DNA of 64,000 nucleotides from Pseudoduganella danionis (GTDB taxonomy: Bacteria; Pseudomonadota; Gammaproteobacteria; Burkholderiales; Burkholderiaceae_D). This document shows positions 8,937 through 17,510 of the stretch, in pieces; the stretch's first letter is position 1; each line of letters begins with the position of its first letter. A program made the translations under genes and the position numbers. The stretch is taken from the NCBI RefSeq assembly GCF_009720775.1, contig NZ_WNKW01000001.1:1364001-1428000 (forward strand), written 5' to 3'. A model generated the notes under the pieces. That model was not told where the DNA came from, ran no database searches, and was given only the letters and a program-made list of their open reading frames with translations.

Positions 8937-11240
8937 ATGCAGCAAGATCAGCAGGCGCCACAGCCTGTCCCTGTCCGGTCATCGCGCCGGCGTTTCATCT
9001 TCGGCGGCGCAGCAGCGCTGGGGGCACTGGTGGTGGGCTGGGGCGTGCTGCCGCCGCGCCAGCGCCTGCATGCCAGTCATCCCTTGCCACTGAGCGGCGA
9101 CGCCGTGGCGCTGAACGGCTGGATAGCACTGGGTGCCGATGGCAGCGTGATGCTGGCCATGCCGCGCAGCGAAATGGGGCAGGGCATACACACGGCCTTG
9201 CCCATGCTGGTGGCAGAAGAACTCGATGTGCCGCTCGAGGCGATCCGGCTGGTACAGGCGCCCATCGATAAAATCTACGGCAACATTGCCATGCTCAAGG
9301 ATGGCCTGCCGTTCCACCCCGATGATGATGGCCGCCTGAAGGCAGCCGCTAGCTGGATGGTGGGCAAGGTCGCGCGCGAGCTGGGGCTGATCATCACGGG
9401 CGGTTCGTCCAGCGTCAAGGATGGCTGGTTGCCCATGCGTGAGGCGGGTGCCACGGCCCGTGCCATGCTGCTGGCTGCAGCGGCCCGGCAATGGCAGGCC
9501 CGCGTGGCCGACTGCCGCACCGAGCAGGGTTATGTGATCCATGCGGACGGGCGCCGTCTGGCGTATGGCGCACTGGCCCATGCGGCCGTGACGGCCACGC
9601 CGGCCGAAGTGGTGCTGAAGGCGCCGCAGGAGTTCAAATTGATAGGCCGTTCCCAGCCGCGCCGCGATGCGGCGGCCAAAGTCAATGGCAGTGCCGTATT
9701 TGGTATCGATGTGCGGCCCGAGGGCATGGTGTATGCGGCCGTGCGCATGGCGCCCGTGATCGGTGCCAGCGTGGCGAAAGTCGAACCGGCCGCCGTGCTG
9801 AAAATGCCCGGCGTGCTGCAGGTGGTGGACTTTTCCGCCGCGCTGCCTGCGCGCACAGGCGCTGGTGCCGGCGTGGCTGTGCTGGCGCGTAGCTATTGGC
9901 AGGCCAGACAAGCCGCACTAGCCTTGCCGCTCGAGTGGCAAGAGGGGCCGGGTGCCCGTCTGAATAGCGCCGCCATTTATGCCGATATGGCGGCCCGCCT
10001 GGACAGTGAAGCGGGCCACACTTATTACGCACAGGGCGATGCTGAAGGCGCCATGCAGCAGGCAAGTAGCGCGGCTGGCGTGCGGCGCATTACGGCCGAA
10101 TACCGCGCACCCTACCTCGCGCACGCGGCCATGGAACCAATCAACTGTACGGCCCAGGTCAAGGATGGCAAGGTCCGCCTGTGGGTGCCCACCCAGTCAC
10201 CCGGCTTTGCCGTGCAGGCGGCCGCCAAGGCTGCCGGTGTGGCGGAGGATCAGGTCGATCTGGTGGTTACCATGCTGGGTGGCGGCTTTGGCCGCCGACT
10301 CGACGTAGACATGGTGTCGCAGGTGGTGGCCGTGGCCAAACAGGCTGGCGGCGTGCCCGTGCAGATGATCTGGAGCCGCGAAGAGGATACCGGCCACGAT
10401 GTCTATCGTCCGGCTGCGCTGTCGCGCTTTCAGGCTGCGCTCGATGGGCAGGGGCGCGTGCTGGGGCTGGTGTGCAAATCGGCCAGCGGTTCGGTGTCGC
10501 ACCAGTTCTTCGCGCGCAATCTGGGCCTGCCTGCGGGCGGCCCCGATAAGACCACGGCCGAGGGCGAGTTCGATATGCAGTATGAATTCCCCCATCAGCG
10601 CATCAGCCATGTGATCGTCGATAGCGCCGTGCCGCTGGGCTACTGGCGCTCGGTCGGGCATTCGCATAATGCCTTCTTCAAGGAGAGCTTTATCGATGAA
10701 CTGGCCCATGCAGCGGGGCAGGATAGTGTGAGCTTCCGGCGCGGCCTGCTGCAGCGCCATCCGCGCCATCTGGCCGTGCTCGATGCGGCCGTGGCGCGCG
10801 CCGGTACGCCAGCAGCAGGGCGCGCCCATGGCGTGGCGCTGCACCAGTCTTTTGGCACCATCGTGGCGCAAGTGGCTGAAGTGGCGATCGAAGACGGCCA
10901 GATCCGCGTCTACAAAGTGGTGTGCGCGATCGATTGCGGCATCGCCGTCAATCCCAACATCATAGCCCAGCAGGCTGAATCGGCTGTGCTGTTCGGGCTG
11001 TCCGCAGCGCTGTATGGCGCCATCACCATCCAGGATGGCAAGGTCGAACAGAGCAACTTCCACGACTACCCCGTGCTGCGCATGCCGCAGGCGCCGGAGG
11101 TGGAAACGCTGATACTGCCTAGTGCCGAACATCCGGAAGGGATGGGCGAACCGGCCACGCCGCCGATAGCGCCGGCGGTGGCCAATGCCGTGTTCAAGCT
11201 GACGGGTAAGCGCTTGCGCAGTTTGCCGCTGACGCTGTAA
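8937..11240 (+). CDS. Xanthine dehydrogenase-family molybdopterin-binding subunit (IorB-like), Tat-exported, orphan
   Basis: A 767-residue large subunit of the xanthine oxidase family that binds the molybdenum cofactor, closest in style to isoquinoline 1-oxidoreductase beta subunits. It has a twin-arginine signal (SSRRRFIFGGAAALGALVV, residues 15-33). It also has repeated aldehyde oxidase/xanthine dehydrogenase segments, including EMGQGIHTALPMLVAEEL, the GGGFGRRLDVD loop and a C-terminal GEPATPPIAPAVANA. The substrate cannot be predicted. Normally a small 2Fe-2S alpha subunit, and often a cytochrome c, is adjacent; neither is here, since upstream is a GGDEF-EAL gene and downstream a thioredoxin-like gene on the other strand. 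It therefore needs a distant partner or is a lone paralogue. GGGAGA precedes the ATG. Confidence 0.9.
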   Translation: MQQDQQAPQPVPVRSSRRRFIFGGAAALGALVVGWGVLPPRQRLHASHPLPLSGDAVALNGWIALGADGSVMLAMPRSEMGQGIHTALPMLVAEELDVPLEAIRLVQAPIDKIYGNIAMLKDGLPFHPDDDGRLKAAASWMVGKVARELGLIITGGSSSVKDGWLPMREAGATARAMLLAAAARQWQARVADCRTEQGYVIHADGRRLAYGALAHAAVTATPAEVVLKAPQEFKLIGRSQPRRDAAAKVNGSAVFGIDVRPEGMVYAAVRMAPVIGASVAKVEPAAVLKMPGVLQVVDFSAALPARTGAGAGVAVLARSYWQARQAALALPLEWQEGPGARLNSAAIYADMAARLDSEAGHTYYAQGDAEGAMQQASSAAGVRRITAEYRAPYLAHAAMEPINCTAQVKDGKVRLWVPTQSPGFAVQAAAKAAGVAEDQVDLVVTMLGGGFGRRLDVDMVSQVVAVAKQAGGVPVQMIWSREEDTGHDVYRPAALSRFQAALDGQGRVLGLVCKSASGSVSHQFFARNLGLPAGGPDKTTAEGEFDMQYEFPHQRISHVIVDSAVPLGYWRSVGHSHNAFFKESFIDELAHAAGQDSVSFRRGLLQRHPRHLAVLDAAVARAGTPAAGRAHGVALHQSFGTIVAQVAEVAIEDGQIRVYKVVCAIDCGIAVNPNIIAQQAESAVLFGLSAALYGAITIQDGKVEQSNFHDYPVLRMPQAPEVETLILPSAEHPEGMGEPATPPIAPAVANAVFKLTGKRLRSLPLTL

Positions 11241-11267
11241 CGAGGCGGGGCCGGCTGGTGCTGCGCG

Positions 11268-11687
11268 TCAGTCCGTCAGCAGCGTGCGCAGATTGCAGTC
11301 GTTCTGCCAGTCGCGCCGCTCGGCACTGCTGGCCGCTTGCGCAACCAGCTCGGTCTCACTGAGCGCAGCCTGCGCCGTGATCAGGCGGTGCGCCACGCCG
11401 GCATCGGGCAGGGTGGTGCCGAAGAAGGCCACCACGTCGTCATGCTGGATCAGCAGGGTAGGGAAGTTTTCTACGTCAAGATCGCCCACCACGTCGGCGT
11501 GGTCTTCGATATCGATCCAGACAAACTGCTTGTCCGGATGGCGGCTGGCCAGTTCTTCGAAAGTGGCGCGGTAGCTGCCGCAGGTGCCGCACCATGCGGC
11601 GCAGAGGCAGGCCACCACCCAGCCTTCGCCAGCGATGGCGGCGGCCAGTTCCTTGCGGTTGTCGGCGTTCAGGGTGATTACAGGCAT
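11268..11687 (-). CDS. Thioredoxin-fold protein with CGTC motif
   Basis: A 139-residue thioredoxin family protein. The redox motif is WCGTC (Cys33 and Cys36), followed by the usual DIEDHADVVGDLDVENFPTLLI with the cis-proline region. No signal peptide is seen, so it is probably a cytoplasmic disulfide reductase or redox carrier. The CGTC motif differs from the CGPC of main thioredoxin, which suggests a side function. It converges on the molybdopterin oxidoreductase gene (27 bases between the stops) and diverges from tsaB. Confidence 0.87.
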   Translation of the reverse strand: MPVITLNADNRKELAAAIAGEGWVVACLCAAWCGTCGSYRATFEELASRHPDKQFVWIDIEDHADVVGDLDVENFPTLLIQHDDVVAFFGTTLPDAGVAHRLITAQAALSETELVAQAASSAERRDWQNDCNLRTLLTD

Positions 11688-11807
11688 GGCCAGAGTCAGA
11701 GTTTTAGTCGGATGCGGGTTCAGGCTGGGGCGGCAAGCCGCCTAAGGGGCGTATTTTACATGGCCGAGCGGGGTCGCGCCTGTTAGCGCGGCAGGTTAAA
11801 ATAGGGG

Positions 11808-12521
11808 ATGCCTATTATTCTTGCCATTGAAACTTCGTCCGAACTGGCTTCCAGCGCGCTGCTGCGCGATGAGTCGGTGCTGAGCCGCGTCTCGTCCGGG
11901 GTGCGCACCCACTCCCAGTCGGTTTTGCCGATGATACAGGAGCTGCTGGCCGAAGCCGGTATCGCCCTGCGCGATTGCGACGCGATTGCCTTCGGTTCCG
12001 GTCCCGGTTCCTTCACGGGCGTGCGTACAGCCTGCGGCGTGGCGCAAGGACTGGCATTTGGTGCCAGCCTGCCGGTGGTGCCGGTGGTGACGCTCGATGC
12101 GATGGCGCTGGCCTGCCATCAGCAGCATGGCGCTCAGGACGTGCTGACCGTGCTCGATGCGCGCATGGGCGAGGTGTACTGGGCGCAGTATCAGTTTGGC
12201 GCCGATGGCAGTCCGCGGACGGTGCTGGCGCCTGTGCTGTCGGCACCGGCTGCGGTGCAGCCGCAAGGGGCGCCGCTGGCATGCGGCAATGGCCTGTCGG
12301 CCTATGCGGAAGCATATGCTGATACGCCACTGGCGCGCGGCGATGCTGCTATCATGCCGCATGCAGTACAGATCGCGCAGTTGGCGGCGCGGGCGTTTGC
12401 CGCAGGGCAGACGGTGACGGCGGCCGAAGCCCAGCCGCTCTACCTGCGCAACAAGATCGCCTACACCCAGGCCGAACGGGCTGCCATGGCTGCCGCCAAA
12501 GCGGCGGAGGGCGGCGCGTGA
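11808..12521 (+). CDS. tsaB: tRNA threonylcarbamoyladenosine biosynthesis protein TsaB
   Basis: Partner of TsaD in making the t6A37 modification on ANN-decoding tRNAs; an ASKHA-fold scaffold. The 237-residue protein begins PIILAIETSSE and contains HSQSVLPMIQELL and GSGPGSFTGVRTACGVAQGLAFG, the TsaB hallmarks. The stop overlaps the GTG start of rimI by four bases (GTGA), so translation is coupled. It leads the cluster tsaB-rimI-UDG-DUF1853, a common arrangement in Burkholderiales. Confidence 0.96.
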   Translation: MPIILAIETSSELASSALLRDESVLSRVSSGVRTHSQSVLPMIQELLAEAGIALRDCDAIAFGSGPGSFTGVRTACGVAQGLAFGASLPVVPVVTLDAMALACHQQHGAQDVLTVLDARMGEVYWAQYQFGADGSPRTVLAPVLSAPAAVQPQGAPLACGNGLSAYAEAYADTPLARGDAAIMPHAVQIAQLAARAFAAGQTVTAAEAQPLYLRNKIAYTQAERAAMAAAKAAEGGA

Positions 12522-12988
12522 AACCGGTGTGGGATCTGGCGCGGCTGCAGTACGAGCCTATGCAGCCGGCCGATCTGCTGGAAGTGGCAGCACTGGAGGC
12601 GAGCGTCTATCCCCATCCGTGGAGTCTGGCCAATTTCGAGGATTCGCTGCGCAGCCAGTATCAGGCATGGGTGCTGCGCGACCAGAGCGGCAGCCTGCTC
12701 GGCTATTTTCTTGTCATGGCCGTAGTCGATGAAGCCCATTTGCTCAATGTCGCCGTGGCGGCAGACCAGCAGGGTAAAGGGCTGGGGCGTTTTCTGCTGA
12801 ATCAGGCCGTGGCGTGTGCGCGCGGGCTGGGCATGGAATCCATGCTGCTGGAAGTGCGGCCTTCGAACACGCGGGCGCTGGAAATCTACGAGCGCTATGG
12901 CTTCAAACACATAGGCCGGCGCAAGGGCTATTATCCGGCCGCTAACGGACAACGCGAGGACGCACTGGTGATGCGTTTCCTGCTATGA
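12518..12988 (+). CDS. rimI: Ribosomal protein bS18-alanine N-acetyltransferase RimI
   Basis: A GNAT acetyltransferase that modifies the N-terminal alanine of ribosomal protein S18 with acetyl-CoA. The 156-residue protein has the acetyl-CoA motif VAADQQGKGLGRFLLNQAV (Q/RxxGxG/A) and the RimI-type ending EIYERYGFKHIGRRKGYYP, followed by EDALVMRF. The start is GTG at 12518, overlapping tsaB; a later in-frame ATG at 12557 would cut into the first beta strand of the domain. The stop overlaps the ATG of the next gene (ATGA). Confidence 0.94.
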   Translation: MKPVWDLARLQYEPMQPADLLEVAALEASVYPHPWSLANFEDSLRSQYQAWVLRDQSGSLLGYFLVMAVVDEAHLLNVAVAADQQGKGLGRFLLNQAVACARGLGMESMLLEVRPSNTRALEIYERYGFKHIGRRKGYYPAANGQREDALVMRFLL

Positions 12989-14004
12989 GCGCCATGGATA
13001 AACGTTCGGCCATATTCCTCGACGAGATGGGCATAGGCGTGCAATGGCAGTTGCGCCAGCGCCCGGCCGCGCCCGCTGCCAGCGAGCTGCCCGCCGAGGC
13101 GGAGCCGCTGGCCGATGCCGCGCAGGACGAAATTGCGCCGCCGACTATGGAAGCGGCAGAGTTGCCGGTTCTTGAGCATTTAGCAGCGACGGCAGCAGCA
13201 CCTGCAGCAGCGACGGCGGCTGTGAACACGGCAGCGCCGATGGACGCTGTGACGATGGCACCGGCCTCGCCCTCGGCGCCAGTCGCCGCCCCGTCCCCCG
13301 TTTCAGTTCCAGCTTCGGCATTGGGCAAGACTGCCGGTGCAGAAGACATGTCGTGGTTCGACGATGTCCCTGCGCCGATAGTGGCACCGACCCTGAAGGG
13401 CAAGCCGGCTGCGGTAGCTGCCGCACCGCTGTCCGACGCCGCGATTGCCGCGCTGGATTGGCCTGCTCTGCAGAGCGCCATCAGCCATTGCACGCGTTGC
13501 TCGCTGTGCCAGAGCCGCCAGCAGCCCACCATCGGACGGGGCAGTCAGACGGCTAGCACCATCGCAGTGGTGGCTGCTGCATCGGCACAGGACGAAGCGG
13601 CAGCAGAACTGGTATCGGGCGACGCCGGCCAGTTACTAGGCAATATGCTGGGCGCTATTGAGCTCGATCTGGCCGGCGATGTGTATCTGACGGCGCTGGT
13701 GAAGTGTCGCCCCGTGGACGAACAGGGGCAGGCGCGCGCGCCCAGTGCGGCGGAACTGCAAGCCTGTCGGCCGTATCTGGAGCGCGAACTGGCGCTCACG
13801 GGGGCAACGCTGGCCATCACCTTCGGCCAGCATGCAGCGCGCGGCCTGATGCTCGGTGCTGCCGCACGGGGCAGCGTGATGACCTATGGCGCCAGCGGTC
13901 TGCCCGTGGTCGCCACCTATCATCCTGACGATCTGCTGCAACGTCCACAGGACAAGGCCAAAGCATGGGCCGACCTGTGTCTGGCAAGGTCGGTGCGTGA
14001 CTAA
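12985..14004 (+). CDS. Uracil-DNA glycosylase family 4-like protein with degenerate motif 1
   Basis: Related to Fe-S uracil-DNA glycosylases that remove uracil from DNA. The 339-residue protein has an Ala/Pro-rich N-terminal region (about 1-150) of low complexity, then the UDG fold. The four cluster cysteines are present (CTRC, then KCRP and ACRP), and the motif 2 region reads TYHPDDLL. However, the usual first motif, GE(A/G)PG followed by the uracil-stacking Phe, is replaced by AAASAQDEAAAELVSG just before the conserved AGQLL. The fold and cluster are probably kept while catalysis may be lost or altered. It overlaps rimI by four bases and the following DUF1853 gene by eight, so it belongs to the tsaB operon. 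Confidence 0.85.
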   Translation: MSAMDKRSAIFLDEMGIGVQWQLRQRPAAPAASELPAEAEPLADAAQDEIAPPTMEAAELPVLEHLAATAAAPAAATAAVNTAAPMDAVTMAPASPSAPVAAPSPVSVPASALGKTAGAEDMSWFDDVPAPIVAPTLKGKPAAVAAAPLSDAAIAALDWPALQSAISHCTRCSLCQSRQQPTIGRGSQTASTIAVVAAASAQDEAAAELVSGDAGQLLGNMLGAIELDLAGDVYLTALVKCRPVDEQGQARAPSAAELQACRPYLERELALTGATLAITFGQHAARGLMLGAAARGSVMTYGASGLPVVATYHPDDLLQRPQDKAKAWADLCLARSVRD

Positions 14005-14977
14005 TCCTCTGCTCGCGCAAGGCGATGCCTATCAGGCTGGCTTTGCGCAGCGCTGGGGCCATCTGGCCCATCCCCATGTGCGGGCGCTGGCCTGGCTGCT
14101 CGATGCGCCCGATCTGCTCGACCCCGCCGCGCCCCAGTGGCAGGGGCAGGTGGCCACGCTAGGGCCGGTGAGTGCAGCCGTGGCCGACTGGCTGGCTGCA
14201 CTGGACCGCCAGCCGGCCGCGCTGGAAGCGGCCTTAGGTCAGCACCGCCAGACCCGTCTCGGTAAATACGCCGAACTGCTGATGGCCTTCTATTTTGCCG
14301 CGCAAGGCCAATTGCATGCGCACGGCCTGCAGGTGCGCGCCAGCCGTAATGACACCGTGGGCGAGTTCGATTTCCTGCTGAATGCCGGCGATGGCCTGCA
14401 GCACCTTGAGTTCGCCACCAAGTTCTATCTGCTCGATGCCGCTGCGGCCAGTGATTTCAGTGGCCTGATCGGCCCGAATCTGGCTGATACGCTGGGCGCC
14501 AAGATGCGCAAGATCTTCCAGCAGCAGCTGTCCCTGTCGGCCCATCCGGCGGCGCAGCCTTTGCTGTCCAAGCCCGTGACGCAGGCGCAGGCGCTGGTCA
14601 AGGGCTGGCTGTTCTACCCGCCGCAAACTCCGGCGCAGATGTCCGGCATCTCCAACACACATTGCCATGGCTACTGGCTGACGCGCAGCGCAGCGACGCA
14701 ACTGGAAGGCGAGCGCTTTGTGCTGCTGCCCCGGCTGCAATGGCTGGCGCCCGTGCGCTTGCCGCTGGCGGCGGCCGGCGAGGCGGCCGTGCTAGCTAAG
14801 GCCGAGCTGCTGCTGGCGCTGGACGACCAGCAGGCGCAACTGCCTGCGCCGGTGATGGTGGCCCATCTGGCACCTTACGGTGAAAGTCTGGTGGAAGTGC
14901 GGCGCGGCTTTGTGGTGCCTGATGCGTGGCCTGAACTGGCCGTGCAGCGCCGCCAGAGCGGCGCGCTGCCGGTCTGA
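13997..14977 (+). CDS. DUF1853 family protein
   Basis: A 326-residue protein of the DUF1853 family, of unknown function. It has GKYAELLMAFYF, SRNDTVGEFDFLL and LEFATKFYL, a pattern resembling the E...D..K arrangement of restriction-endonuclease-like folds; that comparison is inference. The reading frame is open back to 13886, but the protein would then start inside the UDG coding region. GTG at 13997 (VTNPLLAQGD), overlapping the UDG stop by eight bases, is the best start. It is last in the tsaB-rimI-UDG operon. Confidence 0.83.
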   Translation: MTNPLLAQGDAYQAGFAQRWGHLAHPHVRALAWLLDAPDLLDPAAPQWQGQVATLGPVSAAVADWLAALDRQPAALEAALGQHRQTRLGKYAELLMAFYFAAQGQLHAHGLQVRASRNDTVGEFDFLLNAGDGLQHLEFATKFYLLDAAAASDFSGLIGPNLADTLGAKMRKIFQQQLSLSAHPAAQPLLSKPVTQAQALVKGWLFYPPQTPAQMSGISNTHCHGYWLTRSAATQLEGERFVLLPRLQWLAPVRLPLAAAGEAAVLAKAELLLALDDQQAQLPAPVMVAHLAPYGESLVEVRRGFVVPDAWPELAVQRRQSGALPV

Positions 14978-15022
14978 ACCAGCGTCAGCGTAACGCTGTG
15001 GCGGGCCGGCGCAGGCCGGGGG

Positions 15023-16285
15023 TCAGTGTTTGGCTTCGCCGATCAGCGCGACGGAATCGAACTCGCGCTGGTTGGCCTGATGCTTGCGCAGGATGAACAG
15101 CATGGTGCCGGCGAGGAACAGGCCGAACAGCACGATGATCACGTCCAGATTCAGGTGGGCGCGCAGCATCAGCGAGTACACGGCCAGCATGGTCAGGATG
15201 GACAGATTCTCATTGAAGTTCTGCACGGCGATGGAATGGCCGGCGCTCATCAGCACGTGGCCGCGGTGCTGCAGCAGGGCGTTCATCGGTACCAGGAAGA
15301 AGCCGCCCAGCAGGCCGACCAGGATCAGCAGCGGGTATGCCACTTTGACCGAGGTCACCAGCGTCATGCTCATCACGATCACGCCCATGGCTATGCCCAT
15401 GGGAATCACGGCCAGCGACTTGCGCAAGGCGATGAAGCGGGCCGACAGTACGGCGCCCAGCGCCACGCCGATGGCCACTACGCCGACCAGACTGGTCGAC
15501 TGTTCATAGCTCAGGTGCAGCGTGCGGTTGGCCCATTCCAGTACGATGAATTGCAGGGTCTGGGCAGCGCCCCAGAACAGGGTGGTGACGGCCAGCGAAA
15601 TCTGGCCCAGTTTGTCTTTCCACAGCAGGGTGACGCAATTGGAGAATTCGCCGATCAGCTTGATCGGGTTGCGCTCCTGATGGCCGTACACGCAGCCCGT
15701 GTCGGGAATACGGGTATTGAACAGGGCTGCTAGGGCATAAATGGCCACCACCACGCACAGCGCGGCTTCCGGTGCCGTGTCGATGCCGGTATCGAAGAAG
15801 GGCAGGTCGAACGACAGCAGGAAGCCCGATACCTGTGCGCCCACCAGTTTGCCGCCCAGCACGGTGCCGAAAATAATCGACAGCACGGTCAGGCCTTCGA
15901 CCCAGCCGTTGGCGGCAACAAGTTTCTCTGCGGGAAGTAATTCAGTGAGGATGCCGTATTTGGCGGGCGAGTAGACGGCGGCGCCGAAGCCCACCAGCGC
16001 ATAGGCGAGCAGCGGATGGACGTCGGCAAAGATCAGTAAACAACCTGCAACCTTGATCAGGTTGGAGATGAACATGACCTTGCCCTTAGGCATGGAATCC
16101 GCGAAAGCGCCGACAAATGCGGCCAACAGCACGTAAAACAGTGTGAACGAGAGTTTCAGCAGCGGGGTGATCCACGCTGGCGACTTCATGGTAACCAGCA
16201 AGTCTATCGCAACGAACAGCAGTGCATTATCCGCCAGAGAGGAGAAGAACTGCGCTGCCATGATGGTGTAGAAACCACGCTTCAT
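15023..16285 (-). CDS. lplT: Lysophospholipid transporter LplT
   Basis: An inner-membrane MFS-type flippase that returns lysophospholipids to the cytoplasmic face for re-acylation. The 420-residue protein starts MKRGFYTIMAAQFFSSLADNA, a family hallmark. It has about 12 hydrophobic segments, SPAKYGILTELLP after TM4 and NALLQHRGH in the second half. A longer in-frame start at 16372 is rejected because it lengthens the N-terminus beyond the family. In enterobacteria lplT is paired with the acyltransferase aas; here no aas follows. It is divergent from alr, with 128 bases between the two starts. Confidence 0.94.
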   Translation of the reverse strand: MKRGFYTIMAAQFFSSLADNALLFVAIDLLVTMKSPAWITPLLKLSFTLFYVLLAAFVGAFADSMPKGKVMFISNLIKVAGCLLIFADVHPLLAYALVGFGAAVYSPAKYGILTELLPAEKLVAANGWVEGLTVLSIIFGTVLGGKLVGAQVSGFLLSFDLPFFDTGIDTAPEAALCVVVAIYALAALFNTRIPDTGCVYGHQERNPIKLIGEFSNCVTLLWKDKLGQISLAVTTLFWGAAQTLQFIVLEWANRTLHLSYEQSTSLVGVVAIGVALGAVLSARFIALRKSLAVIPMGIAMGVIVMSMTLVTSVKVAYPLLILVGLLGGFFLVPMNALLQHRGHVLMSAGHSIAVQNFNENLSILTMLAVYSLMLRAHLNLDVIIVLFGLFLAGTMLFILRKHQANQREFDSVALIGEAKH

Positions 16286-16413
16286 ACTGGATGCCTGAAA
16301 ACTTATCTGGCTTGCTTTATACCATGCTTTGTTCGTATCCCCAAGAATTGCACCGCGCGCTAGAGGCGGCACACGGTAAAATACGGGCTTCTCTGATTTT
16401 GCGTATTGTGATT

Positions 16414-17508
16414 ATGCCTAGGCCTATACTCGCTACCATCCACGTTGATTCCCTGAAACATAACCTGGCGCTGGCCAAAGCGCAGTCGCCCGGCGCGCGC
16501 GCTTGGGGCGTACTCAAGGCGAATGGCTATGGCCACGGGCTGGAGCGGGCCATGCGCGGCTTTGCCGAGGCGGACGGGTTGGCGCTGGTGGAAGTCGATT
16601 ATGCCGTGCGCCTGCGCGAACTGGGCTGGACCAAGCCCATCTTGCTGCTGGAAGGTTTTTTTGACGCGCAGGATATCGAGACCATGGCCGAGCACAATCT
16701 GCAGGCGGCTGTCCACTGCAATGAACAACTGGCCTGGCTGGAAGCGGCGCAGGAGCGCCTGACGGCGTGCGGCGTGCGATTTGATCTGCATCTGAAAATG
16801 AATAGCGGCATGAACCGGCTAGGTTTCATGCCGCAAGCCTTTGCCGCGGCCCATGCCCGTTTGAGCGCGATTTCCTGCGTGGCCAGCATCACCATGATGA
16901 CCCACTTCGCCAATGCCGATGATACCGAGCATCCGCTGCTGCCTATCGCCGAGCAGATCCGCCGTTTTGAAGCGGGTACGGCCGGACTGGAAGGCGCGCG
17001 CAGCCTGTCCAATTCGGCCGGCGTGCTGCTGCACCAGAAAACCCTGCGCAATGACTGGATACGTCCCGGCATCATGCTGTACGGTGCCACCCCGGGCGGC
17101 GCCACGGCCGAACAGTTCGGCCTGCAGCCAGCCATGACGCTGAGCAGCGAGATCATCGGTGTGCAGGAAATCGCCGATGGCGAGCTGGTCGGTTACGGCA
17201 GCCGTTTCCAGGCCGAAGGCAAGATGCGCATCGGCGTGGTCGCTTGCGGTTATGCGGACGGCTATCCGCGGCACGCGCCGCTGGGTACGCCCGTGCTGGT
17301 GGATGGTGTGCGCACCCGTCTGATCGGCCGCGTGTCGATGGATATGCTGACGGTGGACCTGACCAATTTGCCGCAGGCTAAGATCGGCAGCAAGGTGGTA
17401 CTGTGGGGCCGTGGCAATCCTATCGATGATGTGGCCACGGCGGCCGGTACCATAGGCTATGAGCTGATGTGCGCGCTGGCGCCGCGGGTGCCGGTGGTGG
17501 AAGGCTGA
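16414..17508 (+). CDS. alr: Alanine racemase
   Basis: A PLP-dependent racemase producing D-alanine for peptidoglycan. The 364-residue protein has the PLP lysine Lys35 in AWGVLKANGYGHG, the C-terminal catalytic tyrosine region GYGSRF and the GRVSMDMLTVDL motif. The frame opens at 16291, but the ATG at 16414 (MPRPILATIHVDSL) gives the canonical N-terminus. Only two bases separate its stop from radA, so the pair is an operon. Confidence 0.97.
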   Translation: MPRPILATIHVDSLKHNLALAKAQSPGARAWGVLKANGYGHGLERAMRGFAEADGLALVEVDYAVRLRELGWTKPILLLEGFFDAQDIETMAEHNLQAAVHCNEQLAWLEAAQERLTACGVRFDLHLKMNSGMNRLGFMPQAFAAAHARLSAISCVASITMMTHFANADDTEHPLLPIAEQIRRFEAGTAGLEGARSLSNSAGVLLHQKTLRNDWIRPGIMLYGATPGGATAEQFGLQPAMTLSSEIIGVQEIADGELVGYGSRFQAEGKMRIGVVACGYADGYPRHAPLGTPVLVDGVRTRLIGRVSMDMLTVDLTNLPQAKIGSKVVLWGRGNPIDDVATAAGTIGYELMCALAPRVPVVEG

Positions 17509-17510
17509 GC

